A program made the position numbers and the translations under genes. From contig NZ_LZTB01000018.1 in NCBI RefSeq assembly GCF_001665685.1, positions 62,001-126,000 of the forward strand: 64,000 bases of DNA. Direction: 5' to 3'. Shown here one piece after another: positions 27,301 to 36,473 of this stretch (position 1 is the stretch's first letter; every line of letters starts with the position of its first letter). Under the pieces are notes generated by a model, which saw only the letters and a list, made by a program, of their open reading frames with translations, was not told the DNA's origin and made no database searches. This DNA is from Mycobacterium sp. 852013-50091_SCH5140682 (GTDB lineage Bacteria; Actinomycetota; Actinomycetes; Mycobacteriales; Mycobacteriaceae).

Positions 27301-28224
27301 ATGGACACCGGCGGGCAGGAGCGCAGCGACCCGGGGACAAGGCCGGTACTCGACGAGTTCGACGAGTACCTCGCGTTGCAGAGAGGCCGGTCCGAGCACA
27401 CCCGCCGGGCCTATCGCGGTGACCTGCGGTCGTTGTTCGACTACACCGGTGGCGGGCTGGAGACGCTGACCCTGCCGACGCTGCGATCCTGGCTGGCTGC
27501 CCAGTCCGCGGCCGGGGCGGCGCGCACCACGCTGGCCCGCCGCACGTCGTCGGTCAAGACGTTCACCGCGTGGGCTTATCGACGCGGGCTGCTTGCCAGT
27601 GATCCGGCAGCGCGGCTGCAGACACCCAGATCGCGTCGCACCCTGCCGGCAGTGCTGCGTCAGGATCAAGCGCTCGACGCCATGGCCGCACTGAATTCCG
27701 GTGCACAGCAAGGGGACCCGCTTGCGTTGCGGGACCGGCTGATCGTCGAGATGCTCTACGCCACCGGCATCCGGGTCAGCGAGTTGTGCGGGTTGGACAT
27801 CGACGACGTCGACCGCGAGCGACGCGTACTGCGGGTCCTCGGCAAGGGCAACAAGCAGCGCACGGTGCCGTTCGGCGAACCGGCCCAGCAGGCGTTGACC
27901 TCGTGGCTGTCGGACGGGAGGCCCGCGGTCGCCACAACAGAGTCCGGACCGGCGCTGCTGCTGGGCGCGCGGGGTGGACGCCTGGACCCGCGCCAGGCCC
28001 GCACCGTGGTGCACCAGACGGTGGCCGCGGTCGAGGGCGCGCCGGATATCGGCCCGCACGGGCTGCGGCACAGTGCAGCAACGCATCTGTTGGAGGGCGG
28101 CGCCGATCTGCGCGTCGTGCAGGAGCTGCTCGGCCACACGACGCTGGCCACCACGCAGCTCTATACCCACGTCACTGTGGCCAGGCTGCGTGCGGTGCAC
28201 GATCAGGCCCACCCGAGGGCATGA
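27301..28224 (+). CDS. xerC: Tyrosine recombinase XerC
   Basis: A 307-residue site-specific recombinase. An N-terminal SAM-like core-binding domain (about 15-105) is followed by a catalytic domain with all six residues: Arg158 (ATGIRVSEL), Lys182 (GKGNKQR), His253 and Arg256 ([10 protein letters not shown]), His279 (LGHTTL) and nucleophile Tyr288 (TQLYTHV). With XerD it resolves chromosome dimers at dif. The position matches M. tuberculosis Rv2894c, so it is the housekeeping copy and not an integrase. It overlaps the next gene by ATGA. Confidence 0.95.
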   Translation: MDTGGQERSDPGTRPVLDEFDEYLALQRGRSEHTRRAYRGDLRSLFDYTGGGLETLTLPTLRSWLAAQSAAGAARTTLARRTSSVKTFTAWAYRRGLLASDPAARLQTPRSRRTLPAVLRQDQALDAMAALNSGAQQGDPLALRDRLIVEMLYATGIRVSELCGLDIDDVDRERRVLRVLGKGNKQRTVPFGEPAQQALTSWLSDGRPAVATTESGPALLLGARGGRLDPRQARTVVHQTVAAVEGAPDIGPHGLRHSAATHLLEGGADLRVVQELLGHTTLATTQLYTHVTVARLRAVHDQAHPRA

Positions 28225-29099
28225 CCCGGTCGGTTGTAGACCTGCCCTGTGGACCGGTCTCCTATCTCACGTGGGCGCCGAATCGCCCGGCGCCCGCGGT
28301 CGTGTTGTTGCACGGCGGCGGGGTGGACAACGCGTCGTTGTCGTGGGGCGGGATCGGTCCGCGCCTCGCGCAGGCCGGCTATCGCGTCATCGCCCCGGAC
28401 CATCCCGGCTACGGGCACAGCGCACCCGCGCGGCTACCGGTGACGCAGGAGCGGCTGGTCGCCTACGTGGGGGAGTTGGTCGACGCACTCGGTCTGCAGC
28501 AGTACACGATCGGTGGGCTGTCACTCGGCGGCGGCATGACCATCGGCCACGTGCTCGACCGGCCCGGTGGCGTCACGGCGGCGATGCTGCTCGGCAGCTA
28601 CGGTTTCATGCCTCGGCTGTCGGACGGACCGTTGTCCGGGGTGCACCAAGCGGTCACCTGGGCGGCGCTGCGCACCGGCCTGCTGAGCGCCGCGACCACA
28701 TGGGTGAGCGGCAGCCGTAGCGCGATGGCTCGCAGCATGCAGGCGTTGATCACAGACCCCAAGCAGCTCACCGACGAGCTGATGGACGAGATCATGGCGG
28801 CTGCGGGCCGAGCAGGCGGATTCGAAGCATTTGCACAGTGGCAGCGCGACCAGGTCAAGTGGAATCGGCTGCGCACGGATTACACGGGGCGGCTGGCGTC
28901 GCTGACGTGCCCGGTGCTGATCGTCCACGGCGATCGCGATTCGCGCGTGCCGGTCGCCCGGGCCCGCGCCGCCGCGGCCATGATCCCGAACGTGCGACTG
29001 AAAGTGATTGCGGGCGCTGGTCATTGGGTGCAGCGTGACCGACCCGATGCCGCGCTCGACGCGATGATCGAGTTCTTGGACGCTAACGCAACAGCTTGA
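28221..29099 (+). CDS. Alpha/beta hydrolase
   Basis: A 292-residue alpha/beta hydrolase. It has an HGGGVDN oxyanion segment, nucleophile elbow GLSLGG, acid in HGDRDSRVP and His in GAGHWVQRD. This is the pattern of meta-cleavage hydrolases and related C-C or ester hydrolases; substrate unknown. The ATG start overlaps the xerC stop, so it is co-translated with xerC. Its 3' end overlaps the convergent LLM oxidoreductase by 17 bp. Confidence 0.87.
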   Translation: MTRSVVDLPCGPVSYLTWAPNRPAPAVVLLHGGGVDNASLSWGGIGPRLAQAGYRVIAPDHPGYGHSAPARLPVTQERLVAYVGELVDALGLQQYTIGGLSLGGGMTIGHVLDRPGGVTAAMLLGSYGFMPRLSDGPLSGVHQAVTWAALRTGLLSAATTWVSGSRSAMARSMQALITDPKQLTDELMDEIMAAAGRAGGFEAFAQWQRDQVKWNRLRTDYTGRLASLTCPVLIVHGDRDSRVPVARARAAAAMIPNVRLKVIAGAGHWVQRDRPDAALDAMIEFLDANATA

Positions 29100-30048
29100 T
29101 CACCTCGGTCAGGTGCGCAAGCGCCGATTCGCGGCCCGGCCACGCGTCGAACACGGTCCAGTAGCTGATGCCGAAGCGGCGCTGCCGGTCAGTCAGCGTT
29201 TCGGCCATCTGCTCGTAGCTGCCGAGCAGAGCGAACGGGGATTCCAGCAGCAGCTCAGCCGGAGCGCCGAAGGGCGCGGCCAGCTCGGCTGCGGCCGCTG
29301 CTCGGTCCTCGGTGTGTACGACGAACTGCACCAGTGCGTTGAGTTCGATGGCGTCGAAGCGGTCACCCGCGGCGTCGCGCACGACGCCGATCCGGTCCAG
29401 CAGGCCGGCCGGGTCGAAATGGGTCAGGCGCACCTCGGTGGCGTCGTGGTTGTGACTGAACCCCGCCAGGCCGGCGATATCGGCTGCCCGGCCCGCCAGT
29501 TGCAGTACCCGCGTGCCGTTTCCGCCGATCAGCAGGGGAACGCGCACTCCCGGTGGCGCGACGAGTTCACCCGCGTCGGCACGCACGCAGTAGTGCGCGC
29601 CGTCGACGTCCACGGCTTCGCCCGCCAGCAGTGGACGGATCACCTCGACAGCCTCGATCAACCGATCCACGCGGGTGGCGCCGGGATCGAATTTCAGGCC
29701 TGCCGCGTCATATTCGGATTTCATGTGGCCGGCGCCCAGGCCCAGCTCGAACCGGCCGCCGGAAAGAGCTGCCAGGCTTGCGGTTTCCCGTGCGGTGTCG
29801 ACCGGGTGGCGGAAGTCGTTGTTGAGCACCAGGGTGCCGGTGTGTAGCGACGAGGTCACCGCGCATGCCGTCGCGGCACCGACGAAGGGCGACATCGACG
29901 CAACCAGATGGTCGGGAATCGTCAGTACGTCGAACCCGGATTGTTCGACGGCGACGGCGAATTCGGTGAAATCACGGCTTCGGGGGAGCGCGGTGTGCAG
30001 GCCGAAACGCATCGGTCGGTCGCGGTGTGCCGCCGCTGGGGTGGTCAT
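29083..30048 (-). CDS. LLM class F420-dependent oxidoreductase
   Basis: A 321-residue luciferase-like TIM-barrel oxidoreductase. MRFGLHTALPRSRDFTEFA, the DHLVASMSPF segment, and RFELGLGAGHMKSEYDAAGL are typical of mycobacterial F420-dependent enzymes of the Rv2893 type, which occupies the same place in M. tuberculosis. Substrate unknown. Single gene on the minus strand; its 3' end overlaps the neighbouring hydrolase by 17 bp. Confidence 0.9.
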   Translation of the reverse strand: MTTPAAAHRDRPMRFGLHTALPRSRDFTEFAVAVEQSGFDVLTIPDHLVASMSPFVGAATACAVTSSLHTGTLVLNNDFRHPVDTARETASLAALSGGRFELGLGAGHMKSEYDAAGLKFDPGATRVDRLIEAVEVIRPLLAGEAVDVDGAHYCVRADAGELVAPPGVRVPLLIGGNGTRVLQLAGRAADIAGLAGFSHNHDATEVRLTHFDPAGLLDRIGVVRDAAGDRFDAIELNALVQFVVHTEDRAAAAAELAAPFGAPAELLLESPFALLGSYEQMAETLTDRQRRFGISYWTVFDAWPGRESALAHLTEVIKLLR

Positions 30049-30067
30049 GGTGTCGAGGGTAGGGCCA

Positions 30068-30499
30068 TCAGCGCAGCATGAGCACCAGATTCCACACCGC
30101 CAGCACGGTCAGAATCGCCAACTGCGGCCAGGGTTTCCACGGTTCGGCCTGGATCGCGTACGACATCTCCTTGAGCGGGGAGGTCGGCGGTGGCGCGGCC
30201 CGATCGGCGGGCACGGGAGTGTGGAAACGATGGAAATACAGCTGGATCAGGGTGGCCCCGATCCACAACCCGCCCAGGAAGCTGACTGCCTCGACACCGC
30301 GACACAGCAGCAGCACGCACAGCGCGACGACAAAGCCCAACAGCACCCAGTCCGACGTGGACGTCGCCGATGCCCGATCGCCGTAGCTCTTGTCCAGCGC
30401 CGCCCGGCGGGTGCGGTAGGGCAGTGCGAAAAACGTGAACTTGACGATGATGTGCACGCCGAGCAGGGCGATGACGACGGTCGTGATCGTGTTCAGCAT
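30068..30499 (-). CDS. Integral membrane protein of unknown function
   Basis: A 143-residue protein from ATG 30499. Predicted membrane segments are at about 2-24, 50-68 and 70-88, with a last one at 122-141. A basic loop YRTRRAALDKSYGDR lies after the first. It lies 19 bp upstream of the LLM oxidoreductase start on the same strand, so the two may be an operon. A longer upstream in-frame reading has no membrane character and is not used. Confidence 0.65.
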   Translation of the reverse strand: MLNTITTVVIALLGVHIIVKFTFFALPYRTRRAALDKSYGDRASATSTSDWVLLGFVVALCVLLLCRGVEAVSFLGGLWIGATLIQLYFHRFHTPVPADRAAPPPTSPLKEMSYAIQAEPWKPWPQLAILTVLAVWNLVLMLR

Positions 30500-30561
30500 G
30501 AGATCAGGGTGCGGCCGCTGTGCCCGGGTTGGGGAGTGTTGATACAGCCGCGGCGTGTCGT

Positions 30562-31056
30562 TCAGCTGGTCAGCGGTTTGAGCCGGATCGGGGTCTCGCC
30601 CAGCAGCCCCAGCGGATCGACGTAATCGGCGCGCGCGGCAGGCCCCCACATCGCACCCCAGTGCAGGCACGCGGCCACCGGGCAGCCGGGGTGACCCGCT
30701 ACCAGCTCGCCGAGCAGCTGCCCCGCAGTGACCACTTGCCCGCGGCGCACCGTGGCCCGCACCGGTTCATAGCTGGTGTGCAGGCCGCCGGTATGTGCGA
30801 TGGACACCAGGGGCCGCCCGGCGAGTATCCCCGCGAACACCACCGTGCCCGGGCCTGCGGCGTAGACCGGCTGTCCCGGCGTTCCGGCAAGGTCGACACC
30901 GCGGTGACCGCGGTTCCAGTTCGGCGACGGTGCGTCGAACTCACGGGTCACCGTGGGGCGTGGTGTCACCGGCCACTGCAGCCGGCCGCCTTCGGCGCGT
31001 GCGGTCACCGGCCAGGCGAGCGCGGTCACCACCAGCGCGGCCGCCAGCGTCTTCAT
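30562..31056 (-). CDS. M23 family metallopeptidase (LytM-like), secreted
   Basis: A 164-residue protein with a Sec signal peptide (MKTLAAALVVTALAWPVTARA, cleavage near 22). The LytM/M23 domain has HRGVDLAG (His51, Asp55), H93 in GLHTSYE and H132 in CLHWGAMW, so the full zinc and catalytic set is present. The product should be an extracytoplasmic endopeptidase on peptidoglycan. Two Cys near 125-130 could form a disulfide. It matches M. tuberculosis Rv2891 next to rpsB. Confidence 0.9.
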   Translation of the reverse strand: MKTLAAALVVTALAWPVTARAEGGRLQWPVTPRPTVTREFDAPSPNWNRGHRGVDLAGTPGQPVYAAGPGTVVFAGILAGRPLVSIAHTGGLHTSYEPVRATVRRGQVVTAGQLLGELVAGHPGCPVAACLHWGAMWGPAARADYVDPLGLLGETPIRLKPLTS

Positions 31057-31394
31057 CCGCTCAGTTCAGCGCGGCAGCTCGCCCGAGGGAAGCCCGCCGG
31101 CGCGGATCTGTGGATAACCTCGACCGGCAGTGAGCCCCGGCAGTGAGCCCTGGGCCGCCAAGCCCCTGGCTGCGCAGGGACAAAGCACCCCCGAGCAGCG
31201 TGTAAACTTCTACCCGCAGCTCGCCGAGCGGGCTGACTTCGCGTGTTCGCGCCACGACCGCCTCAGTGGGGTCGTAACCGGATGCCGGCGGTCCTGACCT
31301 GGGATTCCAGGGCGGGTCCGGCAACCAGCGGACACCAGGGCCTGGCATCACCGATACCGGGCGAACAACCGACACATACACAGGAGGCAACGGC
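31057..31394 (+). promoter_or_regulatory. rpsB upstream region and leader
   Basis: A 338-bp gap between the divergent M23 gene and rpsB. It contains a 13-bp tandem repeat (31125-31150) and the sequence TGTAAACT at 31201-31208, a possible -10 for rpsB (TAAACT fits TANNNT). If used, the mRNA leader would be about 180 nt, long enough for S2 autoregulation. No small ORF with good support is seen. Confidence 0.4.
31125..31150. repeat. Tandem 13-bp direct repeat CGGCAGTGAGCCC x2
   Basis: Two perfect, adjacent copies (31125-31137 and 31138-31150) lie upstream of rpsB. Copy number could vary between strains; no function is evident. Confidence 0.8.
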
Positions 31395-32228
31395 ATGGCC
31401 GTCGTCACAATGAAGCAGCTGCTTGACAGCGGCGCGCACTTCGGGCACCAGACCCGTCGCTGGAACCCCAAGATGAAGCGGTTCATCTTCACCGACCGCA
31501 ACGGCATCTACATCATCGACCTGCAGCAGACGCTGACCTACATCGACAAGGCGTACGAGTTCGTCAAGGAAACCGTCGCTCACGGTGGCAGCGTGCTCTT
31601 CGTCGGCACCAAGAAGCAGGCGCAGGAGTCCATCGCCGATGAGGCCACCCGCGTCGGCATGCCGTACGTGAACCAGCGCTGGCTGGGCGGCATGCTCACC
31701 AACTTCTCCACCGTGCACAAGCGTCTCCAGCGCCTCAAGGAGCTCGAGGCCATGGAGCAGACCGGTGGCTTCGAGGGTCGCACCAAGAAGGAAATCCTCA
31801 TGCTCACGCGTGAGAAGAACAAGCTTGAGCGCAGCCTCGGCGGTATCCGGGACATGCAGAAGGTGCCGTCGGCGATCTGGGTCGTCGACACCAACAAGGA
31901 GCACCTGGCGGTCAACGAGGCCATCAAGCTGGGCATCCCGGTCATCGCGATCCTCGACACCAACTGCGACCCCGACCAGGTCAACTACCCGATCCCGGGC
32001 AACGACGACGCGATCCGCTCGGCAGGTCTGCTGACCAAGGTGATCGCCTCCGCGGTTGCCGAAGGCCTGCAGGCCCGCGCCGGCCAGGGTGGCGCCAAGC
32101 AGGACGCCGAAGGCGCCGAGCCGCTCGCCGAGTGGGAGCAGGAACTGCTCGCCGGGGCGACCGCAGCCCCCGCCGAGGGCGGTGCCGAAGGTGCTCCCGC
32201 ATCTGAATCATCCACTGACGCTTCTTGA
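31395..32228 (+). CDS. rpsB: 30S ribosomal protein S2
   Basis: A 277-residue S2 with the family start [29 protein letters not shown] (first 20 residues are diagnostic) and the stretch [11 protein letters not shown]. The C-terminal acidic/Ala-rich extension (about 245-277) is typical of actinobacteria. It has a perfect AGGAGG site. It is followed by tsf at 28 bp, the usual operon. Confidence 0.98.
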   Translation: MAVVTMKQLLDSGAHFGHQTRRWNPKMKRFIFTDRNGIYIIDLQQTLTYIDKAYEFVKETVAHGGSVLFVGTKKQAQESIADEATRVGMPYVNQRWLGGMLTNFSTVHKRLQRLKELEAMEQTGGFEGRTKKEILMLTREKNKLERSLGGIRDMQKVPSAIWVVDTNKEHLAVNEAIKLGIPVIAILDTNCDPDQVNYPIPGNDDAIRSAGLLTKVIASAVAEGLQARAGQGGAKQDAEGAEPLAEWEQELLAGATAAPAEGGAEGAPASESSTDAS

Positions 32229-32256
32229 TTTCTTCGGTCCAGGGAGGACTGCTTAC

Positions 32257-33072
32257 ATGGCTAATTACACCGCTGCCGACGTCAAGCGGCTTCGGGAGCT
32301 GACCGGTGCCGGCATGCTCGACTCCAAGAACGCGCTGGTCGAGGCCGAGGGCGATTTCGACAAGGCTGTCGAACTGCTGCGCATCAAGGGGGCCAAGGAC
32401 GTCGGCAAGCGCGCTGAGCGCGCCACCGCCGAGGGCCTGGTCGCCGCCAAGGACGGCGCCCTGATCGAGCTCAACTCCGAGACCGACTTCGTCGCCAAGA
32501 ACGCCGAGTTCCAGGCGCTGGCCGATCTCGTCGTCGCGGCCGCTGCCGCGTCGAAGGCCACCGACGTCGAGTCGCTCAAGGCCGCCCCCGCCGGTGACAC
32601 CACCGTCGAGCAGGCCATCGCGGACCTGTCGGCCAAGATCGGCGAGAAGCTCGAACTGCGCCGCGTCGCCTACTTCGACGGCACCGTCGAGCCCTACCTG
32701 CACAAGCGTGCGGCGGACCTGCCGCCCGCCGTGGGTGTGCTCGTCGAGTTCACAGGTGATGACAAAGACGCCGCTCACGCGGTCGCGCTGCAGATCGCCG
32801 CACTGAAGGCCAAGTACCTCACCCGTGAGGACGTGCCGGAGGATCTGGTGGCCAACGAGCGTCGCATCGCCGAGGAGACCGCCCGCAACGAGGGCAAGCC
32901 CGAGCAGGCGCTGCCCAAGATCGTCGAGGGTCGCGTCACGGGCTTCTACAAGGACGTCGTGCTGTTGGATCAGCCGTCGGTGTCCGACAACAAGAAGACC
33001 GTCAAGGCTCTGCTCGACGAGGCCGGTGTGACCGTGACCCGGTTCGCCCGCTTCGAGGTCGGCCAGGCCTAG
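32257..33072 (+). CDS. tsf: Elongation factor Ts
   Basis: A 271-residue nucleotide-exchange factor for EF-Tu. [20 protein letters not shown] and the motif [14 protein letters not shown] are diagnostic. Start ATG 32257 has AGGGAGG upstream. It is co-transcribed with rpsB; a strong hairpin starts 15 bp after its stop. Confidence 0.98.
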   Translation: MANYTAADVKRLRELTGAGMLDSKNALVEAEGDFDKAVELLRIKGAKDVGKRAERATAEGLVAAKDGALIELNSETDFVAKNAEFQALADLVVAAAAASKATDVESLKAAPAGDTTVEQAIADLSAKIGEKLELRRVAYFDGTVEPYLHKRAADLPPAVGVLVEFTGDDKDAAHAVALQIAALKAKYLTREDVPEDLVANERRIAEETARNEGKPEQALPKIVEGRVTGFYKDVVLLDQPSVSDNKKTVKALLDEAGVTVTRFARFEVGQA

Positions 33073-33087
33073 CAACGTAGTCGCTCT

Positions 33088-33125
33088 CATGGGCCGGCGG
33101 TACCACTTGGTACCGTCGGCCCATG
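33088..33125 (+). terminator. 18-bp hairpin after tsf that includes the amidase start codon
   Basis: The left arm 33088-33105 and right arm 33108-33125 pair over 18 positions with a single G-A difference (a G-U pair in RNA). The right arm ends at the ATG of the amidase gene (33123-33125). It should end the rpsB-tsf transcript. In any read-through RNA it would bury the amidase start codon. Confidence 0.75.
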
Positions 33126-34568
33126 AGTCGTTTCAGCGCCTTTGGCGACGATGCCCTCGGTGAGCACGACGCGGTCGGCCTCGTCGAAGAATTGCGGGCA
33201 GGCCGGGTCTCGCCGGCTGAACTCGTCGAGGCTGCCATCGCCTGCACCGAGGCCGCCAATCCCAAGCTGAACGGGTTGGCGTTCGAAGCGTTCGACCGCG
33301 CCCGCACCCGGGTGGCCGCTCCCAGTCGCTACGGCGGCTACTTCGACGGCGTGCCGAGCTTCATCAAGGACAACGTCGCCGTCGAGGGCATGCCCACCAT
33401 GCAGGGCACCGACGCGTGGGAGCCGCGACCGCAGCGCGCCAACGGTGATTTTGCCCGTGCCTACCTCGCGACAGGCCTTGTGCCCCTGGGCAAGACGCAG
33501 TTGTCCGAGTTCGGCTTCAGCGCGTCGGCCGAGCATCCGCGGCTCGGGCCGGTACGCAACCCGTGGAATACCGACTACACCGCCGGTGCGTCGTCATCGG
33601 GCTCGGCGGCCTTCGTCGCGGCCGGGGTGGTACCCATCGCGCATGCCAACGACGGCGGCGGCTCGATCCGGATCCCGGCCGCCTGCAACGGTTTGGTGGG
33701 GCTCAAGCCGTCCCGCGGCCGGCTGCCCCAAGACGCCGAATTCCGCCGCATGCCGCTGCGGATCGTCTCCGATGGCGTCGAAACCCGCTCAGTGCGCGAC
33801 ACCGCGGCGTTCTACCGGGAGATGGAGCGGGTGTACCGCAACCCCAAGCTGCCGCCGATCGGAGATGTCAGCCGTCCCGGCAAGCAACGGCTCCGCGTCG
33901 CGGTCTGCACGCAATCCGTCGCCCGCGACGCCAGCCCGGAAATGTGCGAGCACACCCACAAGACCGCGGCGCTGCTCGAAGAACTCGGCCACCGGGTCAC
34001 GCCCATCGGCAATCCCGTGCCTGCCCAGTTCAAGGACGACTTCCTGCTGTACTGGGCGTTTTTGGCATACGCCTTGGTGCGCGGCGGTAAGCGGAGTTTC
34101 GGACCGAGCTTCGACCGCGACCGGCTGGACAACCTGACCCTCGGACTCGAACACCTCGCCGGTACCCATCTCTACAAGCTGCCGCTGGCCATCACCCGGC
34201 TGGTGCGCTCCCGCCGGATCACCGAGCGGCTGTCGAACAGCTACGACGTGGTGCTCATGCCGACGCTGGCCGAGACCACGCTGCCGATCGGCCACCTCGA
34301 CCCGACGGCCGACTATCAACAGATCATCGACCGGCTCATCGACTGGGTGGCTTTCACGCCCTTGCAGAATGCCACCGGCGACCCGGCCATCTCCCTGCCC
34401 TTGGCCCAGACCGCGGACGGGCTGCCGGTCGGCATGATGTTCACGGCCACCATCGGCCGCGAAGCGCGCCTGCTTGAGCTGGCCTACGAACTCGAAGAAG
34501 CCCAGCCGTGGCGGCGCATCCAAGACCCGGCTGCGCGGCGCCGCAGAGGCGCCCGAAAAGCGCCGTAG
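33123..34568 (+). CDS. amiC: Amidase (amidase signature family)
   Basis: A 481-residue amidase-signature enzyme with the Ser-cisSer-Lys triad: Lys82 (SFIKDN), Ser157 (AGASSSGS) and nucleophile Ser181 (NDGGGSIRIPA). It hydrolyses amides, though the substrate is not known. M. tuberculosis amiC (Rv2888c) follows tsf in the same way. There is no ribosome site apart from the hairpin itself; a leaderless or hairpin-controlled start is possible. Confidence 0.92.
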   Translation: MSRFSAFGDDALGEHDAVGLVEELRAGRVSPAELVEAAIACTEAANPKLNGLAFEAFDRARTRVAAPSRYGGYFDGVPSFIKDNVAVEGMPTMQGTDAWEPRPQRANGDFARAYLATGLVPLGKTQLSEFGFSASAEHPRLGPVRNPWNTDYTAGASSSGSAAFVAAGVVPIAHANDGGGSIRIPAACNGLVGLKPSRGRLPQDAEFRRMPLRIVSDGVETRSVRDTAAFYREMERVYRNPKLPPIGDVSRPGKQRLRVAVCTQSVARDASPEMCEHTHKTAALLEELGHRVTPIGNPVPAQFKDDFLLYWAFLAYALVRGGKRSFGPSFDRDRLDNLTLGLEHLAGTHLYKLPLAITRLVRSRRITERLSNSYDVVLMPTLAETTLPIGHLDPTADYQQIIDRLIDWVAFTPLQNATGDPAISLPLAQTADGLPVGMMFTATIGREARLLELAYELEEAQPWRRIQDPAARRRRGARKAP

Positions 34569-34609
34569 CCAGCCGCCAATTGCTGCCTGTGAATTAGCCA
34601 AGGCGCAGT

Positions 34610-34615
34610 TATGAT
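34610..34615 (+). promoter_or_regulatory. Probable -10 element TATGAT
   Basis: TATGAT is a close match to the SigA -10 consensus, 33 bp before the ATG at 34649. The predicted start of transcription is near 34622, which leaves a short leader (or almost none for the GTG at 34625). A clear -35 was not seen. Confidence 0.45.
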
Positions 34616-34648
34616 GACCGGCGAGTGTCGCCGAAACGGGGGATGTGC

Positions 34649-35290
34649 ATGGGGTCGGGTCCGGATAACGAGCCGGGTGAGCAGTTTCAACCGGGCGAGG
34701 ACTATCAGCCGGGCCGCGTCGTCCAACCGGGCGAAGAGTACCGGCCCGCCCCTGCGCAGGGTTCGATCCGCTGGCAGGAGCCCGGTGTCACCAAACCCCG
34801 GCCCCCGACCGTCGCCGAGGCCCGTCAGCGTGACAAGGCGCGCAAGGCCCGCGAGGCCGCCGAGCAGTGGGCCGCGCTGCAAGAGGAGAAACGCGAGCAG
34901 CGCAAGGCCACCGGGCGCAAGGTCCTGATCGGTTCGGTGGCGGTGGTCGGTGTCGTCGGCGCCGTCGCGCTCGGGTACCACCTGCTGCACCAGGACGACG
35001 AGGTCGCCGCCTCGTGCGTCAAGGACGGCACCAACGAAGTGGTGCCCGACGAGTACTGCAGCCGTGGGTATGCCGGCGGGCACAGCACCTTCATCTACGC
35101 CGGGTCGCCGTACCGCTACTACTACGGCGGTTCCAGCGGCGGCATCGGCACCATCGCCCGCGGTGGCACCATCGAGATCCCCAAGGGCACAACGGCGAAG
35201 ACCAAGTCCGGGACATCGATCACGAAGTCCGGATCGTCGGTGAGCCGCGGCGGGTTCGGTTCCAAGAGCGGCGGAAGTTCAGGTAGCTGA
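34649..35290 (+). CDS. Membrane-anchored protein with Gly/Ser-rich tail (YgiB/DUF1190-like role)
   Basis: A 213-residue protein. A cytosolic part rich in Pro/Glu/Gln has P-G-E repeats (PGEQ, PGED, PGEEYRP). A charged helix (RQRDKARKAREAAEQWAALQ) precedes a single membrane segment (about 100-122). The outer domain has two Cys (ASCVKDG, YCSRGYAGG) and YRYYYGG, and the low-complexity tail is made of G, S, K, T. Its place before a glutathionylspermidine-synthase-like ATP-grasp gene and a DUF350 gene mirrors the E. coli YgiB-YgiC and YjfM-YjfC-YjfL neighbourhoods. In-frame alternative starts are GTG 34625 and ATG 34643. Confidence 0.7.
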   Translation: MGSGPDNEPGEQFQPGEDYQPGRVVQPGEEYRPAPAQGSIRWQEPGVTKPRPPTVAEARQRDKARKAREAAEQWAALQEEKREQRKATGRKVLIGSVAVVGVVGAVALGYHLLHQDDEVAASCVKDGTNEVVPDEYCSRGYAGGHSTFIYAGSPYRYYYGGSSGGIGTIARGGTIEIPKGTTAKTKSGTSITKSGSSVSRGGFGSKSGGSSGS

Positions 35291-36453
35291 TGCGCAGAGA
35301 AAGGCATGCCCCGCGGCCGGGCTGGGAAGGCATTGTCGCTGCTCAGGGAATGTGTTTCGGCACCCCGGCGCGCGACGGGTCCGGCGCTGCCCGCCCGTAC
35401 TGGGACGAGTCGGTGCACTACGTGTTCGACATGGACGAGGTGCTGTCGCTGGAGGCCAGTGTCGAGGTGCTTCACTCGATGTGCCTGCAGGCCGTCGAGC
35501 AGGTGGTGCTGATGGAGCGCTACCGCGACTTCGGGTTGCCGGAATGGAGCTGGGAGCACGTCGAAAAGTCTTGGCGCCGAAGCGATCCGCACTTGTATGG
35601 ACGCTTCGACCTGCGCTACGACGGGCGTCGGCCTCCGGTTCTGTTGGAGTACAACGCCGATACGCCGACCACGCTGCTGGAGGCGTCGATTCTGCAGTGG
35701 TACTGGAAGACCGACGTGTTTCCGGCCGACGATCAGTGGAACTCGCTGCACGAGAAGCTGGTTGAGCGGTGGGGCAAGATCCGGGACGTGTTGCCCGGCA
35801 GCGAGACCCACTTCACCTGGTCCTCGGCGGACGCGTCGGGAGAGGACAACGTCACGTTGGCCTATATCCAGGAGTGCGCTGCCGAGGCGGGCATGAACAC
35901 CGTCGGCCTGGCGATCGAGGAGATCGGCTACGACGAGGATCTGCACCGGTTCGTCGACCTCGAGGAAGCCCCGATGTCGTCGATCTTCAAGCTGTACCCG
36001 TGGGAATGGCTGCTAGACGACGATTTCGGGCAGAAGGCGGTCGACCTGCTGCCTGCCACGATGTGGGTGGAGCCGCTGTGGAAGACGTTGCTGAGCAACA
36101 AGGCGATCTTGGCGGTGCTGTGGGAGATGTTCCCCGGCCACCCGAACCTGTTGCCCGCCTACATCGATGACCCGCATGAGCTGACCGAGTACGTGCGCAA
36201 ACCCAAGCTCGGCAGGGAGGGCGCCAACATCAACATCGTGGGTGCCGGCTACGAAACCGAGACCGGCGGCGTGTACGGCGAAGAGGGCTACGTCTACCAA
36301 TTGCTGGACCCGCTGCCGCAGTTCGACGACATGCGCCCCGCGCTGGGCGCCTGGATCGTCGGCGACGAGTCCGCCGGGCTCGGTATCCGCGAGACCTCTG
36401 GGCTGGTCACCGACGACGGCGCCGCCTTTGTGCCACACCGAATTCCGCAGTGA
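35290..36453 (+). CDS. Glutathionylspermidine synthase family ATP-grasp protein (YgiC/YjfC-like)
   Basis: A 387-residue protein of the GSP_synth family. VLLEYNADTPTTLLEASILQ and the Trp/Glu-rich FKLYPWEWL are diagnostic; KPKLGREGANI corresponds to the ATP-grasp binding region. It should ligate a carboxylate to an amine using ATP. Mycobacteria lack glutathione, so the substrate is not glutathionylspermidine. The ATG start overlaps the stop of the preceding gene (TGATG), so production is coupled. Confidence 0.88.
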   Translation: MRRERHAPRPGWEGIVAAQGMCFGTPARDGSGAARPYWDESVHYVFDMDEVLSLEASVEVLHSMCLQAVEQVVLMERYRDFGLPEWSWEHVEKSWRRSDPHLYGRFDLRYDGRRPPVLLEYNADTPTTLLEASILQWYWKTDVFPADDQWNSLHEKLVERWGKIRDVLPGSETHFTWSSADASGEDNVTLAYIQECAAEAGMNTVGLAIEEIGYDEDLHRFVDLEEAPMSSIFKLYPWEWLLDDDFGQKAVDLLPATMWVEPLWKTLLSNKAILAVLWEMFPGHPNLLPAYIDDPHELTEYVRKPKLGREGANINIVGAGYETETGGVYGEEGYVYQLLDPLPQFDDMRPALGAWIVGDESAGLGIRETSGLVTDDGAAFVPHRIPQ

Positions 36454-36473
36454 CTCCGGAAGGAAAACCCTTA

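Noticed and set aside
27301..28224. Tyrosine recombinase as sign of a prophage or integrative element
   Set aside because: Its place between viuB-like and LLM oxidoreductase genes matches the housekeeping xerC of mycobacteria, and no phage genes or attachment repeats are nearby.
34649..36453. True glutathionylspermidine synthesis
   Set aside because: Mycobacteria use mycothiol and lack glutathione; only the ATP-grasp fold is supported.
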